Notes: a model not told the origin generated them from the sequence alone. A stretch of DNA of 64,000 nt from UBA2031 sp037189985 (GCA_037189985.1 JBBCJX010000018.1:230056-294055), one strand, 5' to 3'; shown: positions 35,388 through 44,914, counted from the stretch's first letter. Numbers and translations: made by a program.

Positions 35388-36014
35388 ATGCCCCGTACCC
35401 CTCGTCAGAAGCGTTCCCTGGCTACCGTGGATGCCATCATCCAGGCCGGTTTTCTGGCGGTGGCCGAGTCTGGCCCGGCTGGCGCAACCACCAACCGCAT
35501 TGCCGAGCTGGCCGGCATAGGTGTGGGCTCGCTTTATGAGTACTTCCGCAACAAGGAGGAGATTTACGCGGCCATGCAGCAGCGTGCCGTGGCGGATGCC
35601 GCAGCAGCCATTGCACCCTTGCTGAATGAAGTGGTGCAGATGGACATCCGCTCTGCCGTGAAAGCCTTGTTCATACGGTTCGAGGCTTTCCTGCGGGAAA
35701 ACGACGGCCAGTATCTCAAATATGCGCAAAATACCCTGAGCGTGAGCCCGGGCCTGCAGCTGGATCCGCTGATACGGCTGCTGCAGGAGCTGGTGATGCG
35801 CTACGCCATGCAGCATCCTCGGTACCTGCATCTGGCCGATATTCCGGTGATGAGCTACATCCTGATCAATGGCGGCATCTTCATCGTGCTGCGCCATCTT
35901 TCCGATCCCAATCCGCCCATCGGCTTTGCCGAGCTGGCCGATGGTCTGGCTGACATGGCCAGCCGTTATGCCAGTGGTGATCGCCAGATGCCGGGAGACT
36001 TACCGGGGTCCTGA
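35388..36014 (+). CDS. TetR-family transcriptional regulator
   Basis: A 208-residue repressor. The N-terminal helix-turn-helix (about 10-57) shows ATVDAIIQAGFLAVAESG, TTNRIAELAGIGVGSLYEYF and RNKEEIYAAM. The C-terminal ligand domain resembles TetR_C groups that sense hydrophobic compounds, but the ligand is not known. The ATG at 35388 directly follows the operator region; an upstream in-frame start at 35301 would place the operator within the coding region and is rejected. It is divergent from the PF10118 gene at 35277. Confidence 0.88.
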   Translation: MPRTPRQKRSLATVDAIIQAGFLAVAESGPAGATTNRIAELAGIGVGSLYEYFRNKEEIYAAMQQRAVADAAAAIAPLLNEVVQMDIRSAVKALFIRFEAFLRENDGQYLKYAQNTLSVSPGLQLDPLIRLLQELVMRYAMQHPRYLHLADIPVMSYILINGGIFIVLRHLSDPNPPIGFAELADGLADMASRYASGDRQMPGDLPGS

Positions 36015-36030
36015 GGCCCTTTTTGCATGA

Positions 36031-36058
36031 GCCCGGCTCATGCCGGGCGGCGGCCCTT
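36031..36058 (+). terminator. Weak terminator-like hairpin after tetR
   Basis: GCCCGGC-TCAT-GCCGGGC, the same stem-loop core as the two cold-shock terminators, here followed by GGCGGCCCTTTT and not an immediate T run. Confidence 0.45.
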
Positions 36059-36158
36059 TTCACCTGCCAAATCCTGGCGAATCCGCTAGAATGCGCGCCT
36101 TCCCGCCCGACCCCCGGCCCGCCTTTCTGGCTGGCCCCCCGACCTTTTGAGGTTCGTG

Positions 36159-37415
<1,257 letters not shown>

Positions 37416-37428
37416 GTCATGATCTCTT

Positions 37429-37450
37429 GCCCCCGCATGTGCGGGGGCAC
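37429..37450 (+). terminator. GC-rich hairpin after glyA
   Basis: TGCCCCCGCA and TGCGGGGGCA form a perfect 10-bp stem around a 2-base centre, just after the glyA stop. No T run follows, so termination would be weak. Confidence 0.5.
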
Positions 37451-37499
37451 AGTGCCGCAGGCATCCTTGTACTTGTAAGGGATGCTGGAAAGGCGCTAG

Positions 37500-37519
37500 G
37501 TTCCCGCCTTCGCGGGAAC
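37500..37519. repeat. Dispersed-type palindrome upstream of nrdR
   Basis: GTTCCCGC-CTTC-GCGGGAAC, a perfect 8-bp stem of the 'TTCCCGC..GCGGGAA' kind that is widely dispersed between genes in proteobacteria. Only this exact copy was found in the window. Confidence 0.5.
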
Positions 37520-37591
37520 GACAATCGGGGGATTTCCTCCATGAATGCACTGTTGTTGCCGAAACACAGGAAGGTTCTTTAGAGGTTTCTT

Positions 37592-38053
37592 ATGCACTGC
37601 CCCTTCTGCAGCGCCGATGACACCAAGGTCATCGATTCCCGCCTCGTCGCCGAAGGCGACCAGGTTCGCCGTCGCCGCGAGTGCACCTCCTGTGGCGAGC
37701 GCTTTACCACCTTCGAAACCGCCGAACTTGTCCTGCCCCGCGTCATCAAGTCCGACGGCGTGCGCCAGCCGTTCGATGACGAAAAGCTGCGCGCCGGCAT
37801 GATGCATGCCCTCCAGAAACGGCCTGTTTCCATCGAGAAAATTGACGAAGCCACCCTGCGCATCCTGCACCGGCTGCGTGCCACGGGTGAGCGCGAGGTG
37901 AAGTCGCGTCTTGTCGGCGAGCTTGTCATGGATGAGCTCAAGAAGCTGGATTCCGTCGCCTATGTGCGTTTCGCCTCGGTCTATCGCAGCTTCCAGGACA
38001 TCAGCGAGTTCCGTACGGAAATCGAAAAGCTTGAGCGTGACAAGACGCCATGA
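37592..38053 (+). CDS. nrdR: Transcriptional repressor NrdR
   Basis: A 153-residue repressor of ribonucleotide reductase genes. It has a zinc ribbon (CPFC at 3-6, CTSCGERFTTFE at about 31-42) and an ATP-cone (about 49-139; VIKSDGVRQPFDDEKL) that senses dATP/ATP. Its last four bases overlap the ribD start (ATGA), a conserved arrangement. Confidence 0.97.
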   Translation: MHCPFCSADDTKVIDSRLVAEGDQVRRRRECTSCGERFTTFETAELVLPRVIKSDGVRQPFDDEKLRAGMMHALQKRPVSIEKIDEATLRILHRLRATGEREVKSRLVGELVMDELKKLDSVAYVRFASVYRSFQDISEFRTEIEKLERDKTP

Positions 38054-39156
38054 CCCAGGCTCCGGATGACATCCGTCACATGAGCGAAGCCCTGCGCCTG
38101 GCGCGTCAGGGCCGCTTCACGACACAGCCCAACCCGCGTGTGGGCTGTGTAATCGTGAAAGACGGTGTTGTCGTGGGTGAAGGTTTCCATGCGCGTGCGG
38201 GTGGCCCGCATGCGGAAGTAGTGGCGCTGAAGCAGGCCGGTTATCGTGCCTACGGGGCTACGGTCTATGTGACGCTGGAGCCCTGTGCGCATCACGGGCG
38301 TACCCCGCCCTGTGCCAACGAACTGGTGATTGCGGGTGTAAAGCGTGTGGTGGCTGCCACGCTGGATGCCAATCCGCAGGTGGCAGGCAAAGGCATGCAG
38401 ATTCTGGCAGAGGCCGGCATTGAAACCCGTGTCGGTGTGCTGGCAGAAGAAGCGACGGCACTCAACGCGGGTTTCCTGCGGCGCATCAGCGGCGGCCGGC
38501 CTTGGGTGCGCCTGAAAATGGCGAGCAGCCTCGATGGCCGCACGGCCATGGCCAGTGGCGAATCGAAATGGATTACCGGGCCGGATGCGCGCCGCGACGT
38601 GCAGAAATGGCGTGCCATGAGTTCGGCCATCATCAGCGGTATCGGCACGGTGCTGGCGGATGATCCGGAACTCGGCGTGCGGCCCGGTGACTGGACCGAA
38701 TGGCATCATGGCGATGTGGTGCCGCCCTGGCGGGTCATACTGGACACGGATTTTCGTACACCGGTCAATGCACGCCTTTTCAGGAGTCCGGGCCGCATCA
38801 TCATTGCGGGTTCCCGCGAGCAGCCGGAGAGGCAGGCGGCGCTGCTTGCAGCGGGTGCTGAAACCTGGCTTGTACCGGGCGTGGACGGCATTGATATCGC
38901 TGCCCTTCTGCAACGTCTGGCAGAAGAAGGTGCGAACGAAATACTGGTGGAGGCGGGGGCCAATGTTGCCGGTGCCTTCGCTCGAGCCGGCCTGGTAGAC
39001 GAGTACATTTTCTACATGGCGCCGGTGTTGCTGGGCAGTTCGGCGCGGCCACTCCTGGAGTGGCCCATTGGCAGCATGCGTGACCAGCGAAAACTGGCTG
39101 TTACGGACACCCGTATGGTAGGCGGAGACATCCGCTTCATTGCGAAACCGAAATGA
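38050..39156 (+). CDS. ribD: Bifunctional riboflavin biosynthesis protein RibD
   Basis: A 368-residue enzyme carrying out the deaminase and reductase steps after GTP cyclohydrolase II. The N-terminal deaminase has zinc motifs GGPHAEVVALKQAG and LEPCAHHGRTPPCANELV. The C-terminal reductase (about 150-368) starts WVRLKMASSLDGRTAMASGE and ends with IRFIAKPK. It overlaps nrdR by four bases and is followed by a hairpin and ribE. Confidence 0.96.
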   Translation: MTQAPDDIRHMSEALRLARQGRFTTQPNPRVGCVIVKDGVVVGEGFHARAGGPHAEVVALKQAGYRAYGATVYVTLEPCAHHGRTPPCANELVIAGVKRVVAATLDANPQVAGKGMQILAEAGIETRVGVLAEEATALNAGFLRRISGGRPWVRLKMASSLDGRTAMASGESKWITGPDARRDVQKWRAMSSAIISGIGTVLADDPELGVRPGDWTEWHHGDVVPPWRVILDTDFRTPVNARLFRSPGRIIIAGSREQPERQAALLAAGAETWLVPGVDGIDIAALLQRLAEEGANEILVEAGANVAGAFARAGLVDEYIFYMAPVLLGSSARPLLEWPIGSMRDQRKLAVTDTRMVGGDIRFIAKPK

Positions 39157-39161
39157 TGGAC

Positions 39162-39189
39162 TGCCATTCCCGACTTCACGGGAATGGCA
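39162..39189 (+). repeat. Intercistronic hairpin ribD-ribE
   Basis: TGCCATTCCCG and CGGGAATGGCA form a perfect 11-bp stem with a 6-base loop, placed between two operon genes. It resembles the hairpin between nusB and thiL and may adjust mRNA stability or downstream expression. Confidence 0.6.
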
Positions 39190-39204
39190 CCGACTGGTGA
39201 AGAA

Positions 39205-39864
39205 ATGTTTACAGGCATCATTGAAGCCACAGGCCATATACGAGCCATAGAGCCGCGGGGCGGCGATGTACGTCTGCATGTCGCAACGGGCAAGCTGGAC
39301 CTGTCGGACGTGAAGCTGGGCGACTCCATTGCCACCAACGGCGTCTGCCTGACAGCCGTGGCACTGCCCGGTGATGGTTTCGTGGCCGACGTGTCTACGG
39401 AAACGCTGACGCGCTCTACGCTCAAAGGACTGAAAACCGGTGCACTGGTGAATCTTGAAAAAGCCATGCAGCCAAAGTCCCGTTTTGGCGGACATATCGT
39501 CAGCGGTCATGTGGATGGCATTGGTGAAGTGATTCGCCGCGAAGTGTCGGCGCGTGCCGTGCTTTTTACTGTGCGTGCGCCTGATGAGCTGGCCAGATAC
39601 ATTGCCGAGAAAGGCTCCATCACCACCGATGGCATCAGTCTCACGGTGAACGGCCTGCGCGGAGCGGAATTCGATCTCACCATCGTGCCGCATACGGTGC
39701 AGGAAACGAATATCAGTACCTGGCAGCCGGGAACGCAGATCAACTTGGAAGTTGACGTGATCGCACGTTATCTGGAGCGTCTCCTGCTGGGAGACAAGGC
39801 AGCGGATGCTGGAGCAAGCGGTATCAGCATGGCTTTTCTGGCTGAAAACGGTTTTCTGAAGTGA
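39205..39864 (+). CDS. ribE: Riboflavin synthase, alpha subunit
   Basis: A 219-residue enzyme that dismutates 6,7-dimethyl-8-ribityllumazine to riboflavin. It starts MFTGIIEATGHIRAIE as usual, and has the two repeated lumazine-binding halves, seen by SIATNGVCLTAVAL in the first and SITTDGISLTVNGL in the second, with GGHIVSGHVDGIG at the join. The ATG at 39205 is preferred over one at 39184, which lies inside the hairpin. Confidence 0.96.
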   Translation: MFTGIIEATGHIRAIEPRGGDVRLHVATGKLDLSDVKLGDSIATNGVCLTAVALPGDGFVADVSTETLTRSTLKGLKTGALVNLEKAMQPKSRFGGHIVSGHVDGIGEVIRREVSARAVLFTVRAPDELARYIAEKGSITTDGISLTVNGLRGAEFDLTIVPHTVQETNISTWQPGTQINLEVDVIARYLERLLLGDKAADAGASGISMAFLAENGFLK

Positions 39865-39873
39865 GTCACTGAA

Positions 39874-40977
39874 ATGGCACTGAACACGATTGAAGAGCTG
39901 ATTGAAGACATCCGTCTCGGGCGCATGGTCATTCTCATGGATGATGAAGATCGTGAGAACGAAGGCGATCTCGTCATGGCTGCCACACACTGCCGGCCTG
40001 AAGACATCAATTTCATGATCAAGTATGCGCGCGGCCTTGTCTGCATGCCCATGACGCGTGAGCGTTGCGAGACGCTCAAGCTGCCGCTGATGGTGCAGCG
40101 CAACGGCTCGGGTTATGGCACCAAATTCACGGTATCCATCGAGGCAGCAACAGGTGTGTCCACCGGTATTTCGGCGGCAGACCGTGCTCGTACCGTGCAG
40201 GCTGCTGTGGCGCGTGATGCCAAGGCAGCCGACATCGTGCAGCCGGGTCATATCTTTCCGTTGATGGGCGAGCCTGGTGGGGTGTTACGCCGTGCCGGTC
40301 ATACAGAGGCAGCCTGTGATCTTTCGCGCCTGGCGGGTCTTGAGCCGGCGGGTGTGATCTGCGAAATAATGAACGACGACGGCAGCATGTCACGCAGGCC
40401 CGATCTCGAAAAATTTGCGGCCGAGCATGGCATCAAGATCGGCACCATTGCCGATCTCATCCACTACCGCATGATGAACGAGCAGACCGTCGAAGCCCTT
40501 GAGGTGAGGTCGCTGCCCACGGAGTACGGCGAGTTCAAGCTCCATGTTTATCGTGATGCAGTTGGGCACGACGTACACGTCGCTCTGGTCAAGGGAGAAA
40601 TCACGCCGGAGGTGGTGCCGACGGTTCGCGTGCATGCGGTCAATCCGCTGCGTGACCTGCTGCATGCGCAGTACAACGGTCGCCTTGGCTGGAACCTGCA
40701 GAAGAGCCTCAAGGAAATCTCTGCCTCCAAGGTTGGCGTTATCGTGCTGCTTGGGCAGGACTATGTGTCGGCAGACATGATCGGGCATATCCAGGAGTTC
40801 TTCGGGCAGCGTGTGCGCAACAGCGAGCACTCCGGTATGTACCAGACCATCGGTACCGGCTCTCAGATATTGCGTGACCTTGGCGTAACTCGCATGCGTC
40901 TCCTGAGTTCGCCCATGAAGTTCAACGCGCTCTCCGGTTTCGGCCTGGAGATCGTGGAATACGTGACGACCGAATAA
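39874..40977 (+). CDS. ribBA: RibBA-type protein: DHBP synthase with degenerate GTP cyclohydrolase II-like domain
   Basis: A 367-residue protein. The N-terminal DHBP synthase domain (about 1-200) is intact: DDEDRENEGDLVMAA, RNGSGYGTKFTVSIEA, HAGHTEAACDL-like GHTEAACDLSRLAGL and EIMNDDGSM. It makes the 4-carbon precursor of lumazine. The C-terminal part (about 205-367) resembles GTP cyclohydrolase II but lacks the zinc cysteines (no GxxxxSxRCDCG motif, compare the intact protein at 44225). It should therefore not have cyclohydrolase activity. This is a known situation in pseudomonads. Confidence 0.93.
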   Translation: MALNTIEELIEDIRLGRMVILMDDEDRENEGDLVMAATHCRPEDINFMIKYARGLVCMPMTRERCETLKLPLMVQRNGSGYGTKFTVSIEAATGVSTGISAADRARTVQAAVARDAKAADIVQPGHIFPLMGEPGGVLRRAGHTEAACDLSRLAGLEPAGVICEIMNDDGSMSRRPDLEKFAAEHGIKIGTIADLIHYRMMNEQTVEALEVRSLPTEYGEFKLHVYRDAVGHDVHVALVKGEITPEVVPTVRVHAVNPLRDLLHAQYNGRLGWNLQKSLKEISASKVGVIVLLGQDYVSADMIGHIQEFFGQRVRNSEHSGMYQTIGTGSQILRDLGVTRMRLLSSPMKFNALSGFGLEIVEYVTTE

Positions 40978-41008
40978 CCTTTAACGCAGGCATTGAAAGG
41001 AAAAAGAC

Positions 41009-41482
41009 ATGAGCAAGATCAAGTATGTGGAAGGCAGTTTTACCCAGGCTGATGGCAAGTACGCCATTGCAGTTGCCCGCTTCAACAGCTTCGTGGTGGA
41101 GTCATTGCTGGACGGCGCCATCGACACGCTGAAGCGCCATGGCGTGAAGGAAGAAAACATCACCGTGGTGCGCGTGCCTGGTGCCTGGGAACTGCCGCTG
41201 GTGGCGAAGAAACTGGCCGAAAAGAAAACCTTTGATGCCATCATTGGCCTGGGTGCTGTGATCCGTGGCGGCACCCCCCACTTCGATTTTGTCTGCAACG
41301 AAGCAGCGAAAGGCCTGGGTGCTGTCGGCCTGGAGTTCGGCCTGCCGGTGATCTTCGGTGTGCTGACGACAGACTCCATCGAGCAGGCAATAGAGCGCTC
41401 GGGCACCAAGGCTGGCAACAAGGGCGCAGATGCTGCGCTGGGCGCCATCGAGATGGTTTCCGTCATCAAGGCACTGGGCTGA
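41009..41482 (+). CDS. ribH: 6,7-dimethyl-8-ribityllumazine synthase
   Basis: A 157-residue subunit of the lumazine synthase capsid-type assembly. ARFNSFVVESLLDGAID, VPGAWELPLVAKKLA, GAVIRGGTPHFDFVCNEA and FGVLTTDSIEQAIERSG are diagnostic; His of PHFDFV is catalytic in the family. It lies within the riboflavin operon, directly upstream of nusB. Confidence 0.97.
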   Translation: MSKIKYVEGSFTQADGKYAIAVARFNSFVVESLLDGAIDTLKRHGVKEENITVVRVPGAWELPLVAKKLAEKKTFDAIIGLGAVIRGGTPHFDFVCNEAAKGLGAVGLEFGLPVIFGVLTTDSIEQAIERSGTKAGNKGADAALGAIEMVSVIKALG

Positions 41483-41497
41483 TTCGTGAGCGGAAAC

Positions 41498-41932
41498 ATG
41501 AGCATAAAACCGGCGGCGCGTCGCAAGGCACGCCGCTTCGCCATGCAGGCGTTGTACGAGTGGTCGATCTCGCAGAATCCCATGTTCGAGATCGAGGCCC
41601 GCTATCGTGTCGAGAACGACATGCACAAAGTTGACCTCGACTATTTCCATGAGCTCATCCATGAAATCGTCAAGCGCCATGAGCTGATCGATGATGCCTT
41701 CATGGCACATCTCGACCGCAAGTTCCATGAGCTTGACCATGTCGAGCGTGCCATCCTGCGCATTGGCACCTATGAGCTTTTGCATCGTGTTGATGTGCCC
41801 TACAAGGTGGTCATCAACGAAGGTATCGAGCTGGCCAAGGATTTTGGTGCCACGGAATCCCACAGGTATGTGAACGGCATCCTTGATGAAGTGGCCAAGC
41901 AGCACCGCAAGATAGAAAGGCCTGCTACCTGA
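41498..41932 (+). CDS. nusB: Transcription antitermination factor NusB
   Basis: A 144-residue all-helical RNA-binding protein that acts with NusE at boxA of rRNA operons. It starts with the basic stretch ARRKARRFAMQALYEW and ends FGATESHRYVNGILDEVAKQ. An in-frame GTG at 41486 is possible; the ATG at 41498 is preferred by similarity of the start to relatives. Position between ribH and thiL is conserved. Confidence 0.95.
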   Translation: MSIKPAARRKARRFAMQALYEWSISQNPMFEIEARYRVENDMHKVDLDYFHELIHEIVKRHELIDDAFMAHLDRKFHELDHVERAILRIGTYELLHRVDVPYKVVINEGIELAKDFGATESHRYVNGILDEVAKQHRKIERPAT

Positions 41933-41964
41933 CTGCCACTCTCCCGTGAGTGTGGGAGTGGCAG
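41933..41964 (+). repeat. Intercistronic hairpin nusB-thiL
   Basis: CTGCCACT(CT)CCC pairs with GGGAGTGGCAG with a 2-base bulge. It has the same TGCCA...TGGCA ends as the ribD-ribE hairpin. Confidence 0.5.
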
Positions 41965-41975
41965 GGGAAAGATTC

Positions 41976-42923
41976 ATGAACCAGCGCGGCGAATTCGATC
42001 TCATTCGTGAATTTTTCACTCGTCCCGGTGTGGATCCTTCGGTCCGTCTCGGAATCGGTGACGACGCTGCGCTGCTGGCACTGTCTGCCGGCGGCGAGCT
42101 GGTGGTGACTACGGACACGCTGGTCAGCGGACGGCACTTTCCCGAGAACGCAAAGCCTTTCGACATCGGCTGGAAGTCACTGGCCGTCAACCTTTCCGAC
42201 CTGGCTGCCATGGGCGCAAATGCCCGCTGGGTGACGCTGGCACTCACACTGCCCTCAAGCGACGAAGAATTCCTGCGTAAATTTTCCCGCGGCTTTTTTG
42301 CGCTGGCCGACGAGAGCGGCGTCAGCCTGGTAGGCGGGGACACCACGCGTGGTCCTCTCAGCATTACGGTCACTGCCATGGGCTCGCTGCCAGCCGGTAG
42401 CGCCTTGCGTCGTGATGGTGCTAAAGCGGGTGATGATCTCTATGTATCCGGCCCGCTGGGTGATGCGGGCCTCGGGTTGCGGCTGGTGCTGGAGCAGTGG
42501 CCGGATGAACTGGCGCAGGAGCACGCCGATGCGGTGCTTGCCCGGCTGCATCGTCCGGTTCCCCGTCTGGCCCTGGGTCTGGCTTTGCGTGGTGTGGCTT
42601 CTGCCTGTCTGGATGTGTCGGACGGCCTTGCCCAGGATCTCGGGCATCTGCTTTCGGCATCGGGCGTGGGCGCGGAGCTGGCGCTGGAGTCATTGCCGCG
42701 TAGCGTGGCCCTCGCCGCCATTGATCCGGCCTTTGCCGACATCCTTGCACTGACCAGTGGCGACGACTATGAGTTGCTGTTCACGGCGCCGCCTGCGGCG
42801 CGTCAGGTACTCTCGGCGCTGGAGTGTCAGCGTATCGGCCACATCTGTACTGAGCCGGGCCTGCGCTTCCTGCGTGAAGGCGTGCCCGTCAGCATGCCGG
42901 TGGCGGGCTTCACGCATTTCTGA
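41976..42923 (+). CDS. thiL: Thiamine-monophosphate kinase
   Basis: A 315-residue enzyme making thiamin diphosphate from the monophosphate. It opens with GEFDLIREFFTRP and GIGDDAALLALS, and has VTTDTLVSGRHFPE, KSLAVNLSDLAAMGA, GGDTTRGPLSITVTAMG and SGDDYELLFTAP. AGGGGAAAG precedes the ATG at 41976. It lies in the operon between nusB and pgpA. Confidence 0.96.
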   Translation: MNQRGEFDLIREFFTRPGVDPSVRLGIGDDAALLALSAGGELVVTTDTLVSGRHFPENAKPFDIGWKSLAVNLSDLAAMGANARWVTLALTLPSSDEEFLRKFSRGFFALADESGVSLVGGDTTRGPLSITVTAMGSLPAGSALRRDGAKAGDDLYVSGPLGDAGLGLRLVLEQWPDELAQEHADAVLARLHRPVPRLALGLALRGVASACLDVSDGLAQDLGHLLSASGVGAELALESLPRSVALAAIDPAFADILALTSGDDYELLFTAPPAARQVLSALECQRIGHICTEPGLRFLREGVPVSMPVAGFTHF

Positions 42924-43009
42924 GAACCTGCCGGCAACATGTTTGTCCGTCACTTTTTACGGGCCTCTTTTCCGAACCACCCCTGAGTCATTGAAAACAA
43001 AACACCGGC

Positions 43010-43504
43010 ATGAACAGCCCCCGTTTGTCTGACCCCTTGCAACTGCTGGCCTTCGGCTTTGGCAGCGGCCTTTTGCCCAAGGCGCCCGGTACCTGGGGCT
43101 CCCTGACGGCCCTGGCGTTTTTCCCCTTGCTCGCCATGCTGCCTTTCTGGGCTTATGTGCTGGCTGTCGTGCTGGCAGCACTGGCTGGCATCGCCATCTG
43201 CGCCCATGCCGCAAAAGCGCTGGATGTGCATGATGACGGACGCATCGTCTGGGACGAGTTTGTGGGCCAGTGGATTGCCTTGCTGCCGCTGGCACCCCTG
43301 CTGACGCTTGATGCTCCCGGCGTACTCTGGGTGTTGCTGGGTTTCGGTCTCTTCCGCCTGTTTGACGTGTGGAAGCCCTGGCCTATCAGTTGGCTGGACA
43401 GGCATGTGCATGGCGGGCTTGGCATCATGGTGGATGATCTCGTCGCCGGTCTTTTTGCCGCGGCTGTACTGTGGCTGGCCGTATGGAGCGTATTGCTGTG
43501 GTAA
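43010..43504 (+). CDS. pgpA: Phosphatidylglycerophosphatase A
   Basis: A 164-residue inner-membrane phosphatase of phosphatidylglycerol synthesis. Motifs are GSGLLPKAPGTWGSL, DDGRIVWDEFVGQWIAL and FRLFDVWKPWPISWLD, and the ending HGGLGIMVDDLVAGL is diagnostic. Hydrophobic helices surround these. Its end overlaps the start of the aspartic protease gene. Confidence 0.96.
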   Translation: MNSPRLSDPLQLLAFGFGSGLLPKAPGTWGSLTALAFFPLLAMLPFWAYVLAVVLAALAGIAICAHAAKALDVHDDGRIVWDEFVGQWIALLPLAPLLTLDAPGVLWVLLGFGLFRLFDVWKPWPISWLDRHVHGGLGIMVDDLVAGLFAAAVLWLAVWSVLLW

Positions 43505-44154
43505 GGCCCCGCCTGAGGTTTCTCTGTCTCGCCATTCTGCTGCTGCCCCTGTCGCTGGCGGCGGCTCCCGCCCGTGTGCCTCATGTTGCCGTGATCGGGC
43601 TGATCGGTAGCAAGGCCATCCTGCGTATTGACGGTCATCAGGTCATGCTGGGGCGGGGGGAAAGCCAAGGGGATGTCACTTTGCTGGATATCGGGAAAGC
43701 CGAGGCCCTGCTCAATGTGGGCGGCCGGGAGCTTCGTCTCGGCATGGGCATGGATACCGGCGGGATTGTGGCTCGGGAGGGTGGCCCGAGTGTGGAGATC
43801 GTCATGAACGGCAGAGGCCAGTTCCTGACCAATGGCATGGTCAACGGGCGTGTCGTGGAGTTCCTGGTGGATACTGGCGCCAATACCGTGTCCATGACGG
43901 CCGACGATGCCCGTTCCCTGGGAATTGATTACCGGCTGGATGGCCAGGAGGGGCGCACCATGACGGCTGGCGGGGTGGTCAGGTCCTGGAATGTCACACT
44001 CAAAAGCGTGCAGATCGGCCCGATTGCCGTACGTAATGTAGAGGCCTCGATCCGCGAGGCTCCCAGTTTCGGCCCCATCCTTTTGGGCATGACTTTCCTC
44101 AGTCGCGTGGACATACAGCACGAGCGTAACCGCCTGCGCCTCACCGCCCGCTGA
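43483..44154 (+). CDS. Retropepsin-like aspartic protease (clan AA, TIGR02281 type)
   Basis: A 223-residue protein with an N-terminal hydrophobic signal or anchor (LRFLCLAILLLPLSLAAAPA). A C-terminal single-domain pepsin fold carries VEFLVDTGANTVSMTADDAR, with active-site DTGA, and FGPILLGMTFLSRVDI (about 192-207). One domain implies dimerisation. The ATG at 43483 overlaps pgpA by 22 bases; GTG at 43498 with GGAG nine bases upstream is an alternative start. It is probably periplasmic. The natural target is unknown. Confidence 0.85.
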   Translation: MERIAVVRPRLRFLCLAILLLPLSLAAAPARVPHVAVIGLIGSKAILRIDGHQVMLGRGESQGDVTLLDIGKAEALLNVGGRELRLGMGMDTGGIVAREGGPSVEIVMNGRGQFLTNGMVNGRVVEFLVDTGANTVSMTADDARSLGIDYRLDGQEGRTMTAGGVVRSWNVTLKSVQIGPIAVRNVEASIREAPSFGPILLGMTFLSRVDIQHERNRLRLTAR

Positions 44155-44224
44155 CGGCCCCTGCCGGTCGCCGTGCCGTGGCCGGATTGCTACAATCGCC
44201 GGCCCCTCAAGCCCGGAGTCCTCC

Positions 44225-44815
44225 GTGTCTGTTGTCTTTGTTGCTTCCTCCCGTCTGCCCACCCGCTTTGGCGATTTCATGATCCATGCCTTTGAGGATC
44301 CGCAGACACACAAGGAACATGTTGCCCTGTCCATGGGGACGGTCGGTGACGGAGAGCCGGTGCTCATGCGCGTGCACTCCGAGTGTCTGACAGGTGACGG
44401 TTTTGGCAGCCTGCGCTGTGACTGCGGTCCCCAGCTTGATGCCGCGATGCAGAAAGTTGCGGCGGCAGGCCGCGGCGTGATTCTTTACCTGCGTCAGGAA
44501 GGTCGTGGCATCGGCCTGCTGAACAAGGTGCGTGCCTATCATTTGCAGGATCAGGGTGCCGATACGGTGGAGGCCAATGAGCAGCTCGGCTTTGCGCCAG
44601 ACCTGCGCGAATACTCCATGTGTGAGGACATGCTCACGCATCTGGGCGTGAAATCCGTCCGTCTCATGACGAACAATCCGCGCAAGGTGGCGGCGCTGGA
44701 GGCACATGGTATCGACGTGATCGAGCGCGTGCCGCTGATGACGGGGCGTAATCCACACAACGAACATTATCTCGACACCAAGCAGGGCAAGATGGGCCAT
44801 ATGCTTGGCGAATGA
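44225..44815 (+). CDS. ribA: GTP cyclohydrolase II
   Basis: A 196-residue zinc enzyme for the first step of riboflavin synthesis, the same length as E. coli RibA. From the GTG at 44225 it reads SVVFVASSRLPTRFGDF. Zinc ligands are in HSECLTGDGFGSLRCDCGPQ, and LYLRQEGRGIGLLNKVRAY is the GTP-binding stretch. It supplies the activity missing from RibBA at 39874. It is the last housekeeping gene before the sulfur locus. Confidence 0.96.
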   Translation: MSVVFVASSRLPTRFGDFMIHAFEDPQTHKEHVALSMGTVGDGEPVLMRVHSECLTGDGFGSLRCDCGPQLDAAMQKVAAAGRGVILYLRQEGRGIGLLNKVRAYHLQDQGADTVEANEQLGFAPDLREYSMCEDMLTHLGVKSVRLMTNNPRKVAALEAHGIDVIERVPLMTGRNPHNEHYLDTKQGKMGHMLGE

Positions 44816-44824
44816 AAAATGAAA

Positions 44825-44894
44825 CTGTGGGGGCGGCTTTAATCGCGATGGCTTACTTCCGAAAAAGCTATCGCGACTGAAACCGTTTCTACAG
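44825..44894. repeat. REP-like 70-bp imperfect palindrome
   Basis: The left arm (from 44825, CTGTGGGGGCGGCTTTAATC) and right arm (ending 44894, CTGAAACCGTTTCTACAG) are reverse complements over about 30 bases. All mismatches seen are transitions that leave G-U pairs in RNA. The form 'GTGGGGGCGGCTT..AATCGCGA' resembles the REP elements of pseudomonads. It lies between convergent ribA and the sulfur transporter gene, where it may act as a bidirectional terminator. Confidence 0.65.
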
Positions 44895-44914
44895 AAGTAG
44901 TTGCCTGCAGATTT

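Noticed and set aside
37981..40251. Very long open frame on the minus strand (about 750 codons)
   Set aside because: It lies antisense to nrdR, ribD, ribE and ribBA, all secure. The translation is His/Arg/Gly-rich without motif, as expected opposite GC-rich codons.
39157..41008. Possible FMN riboswitch before ribE or ribBA
   Set aside because: The gaps are 48, 9 and 31 bases, too short for the element, and no conserved riboswitch core is present.
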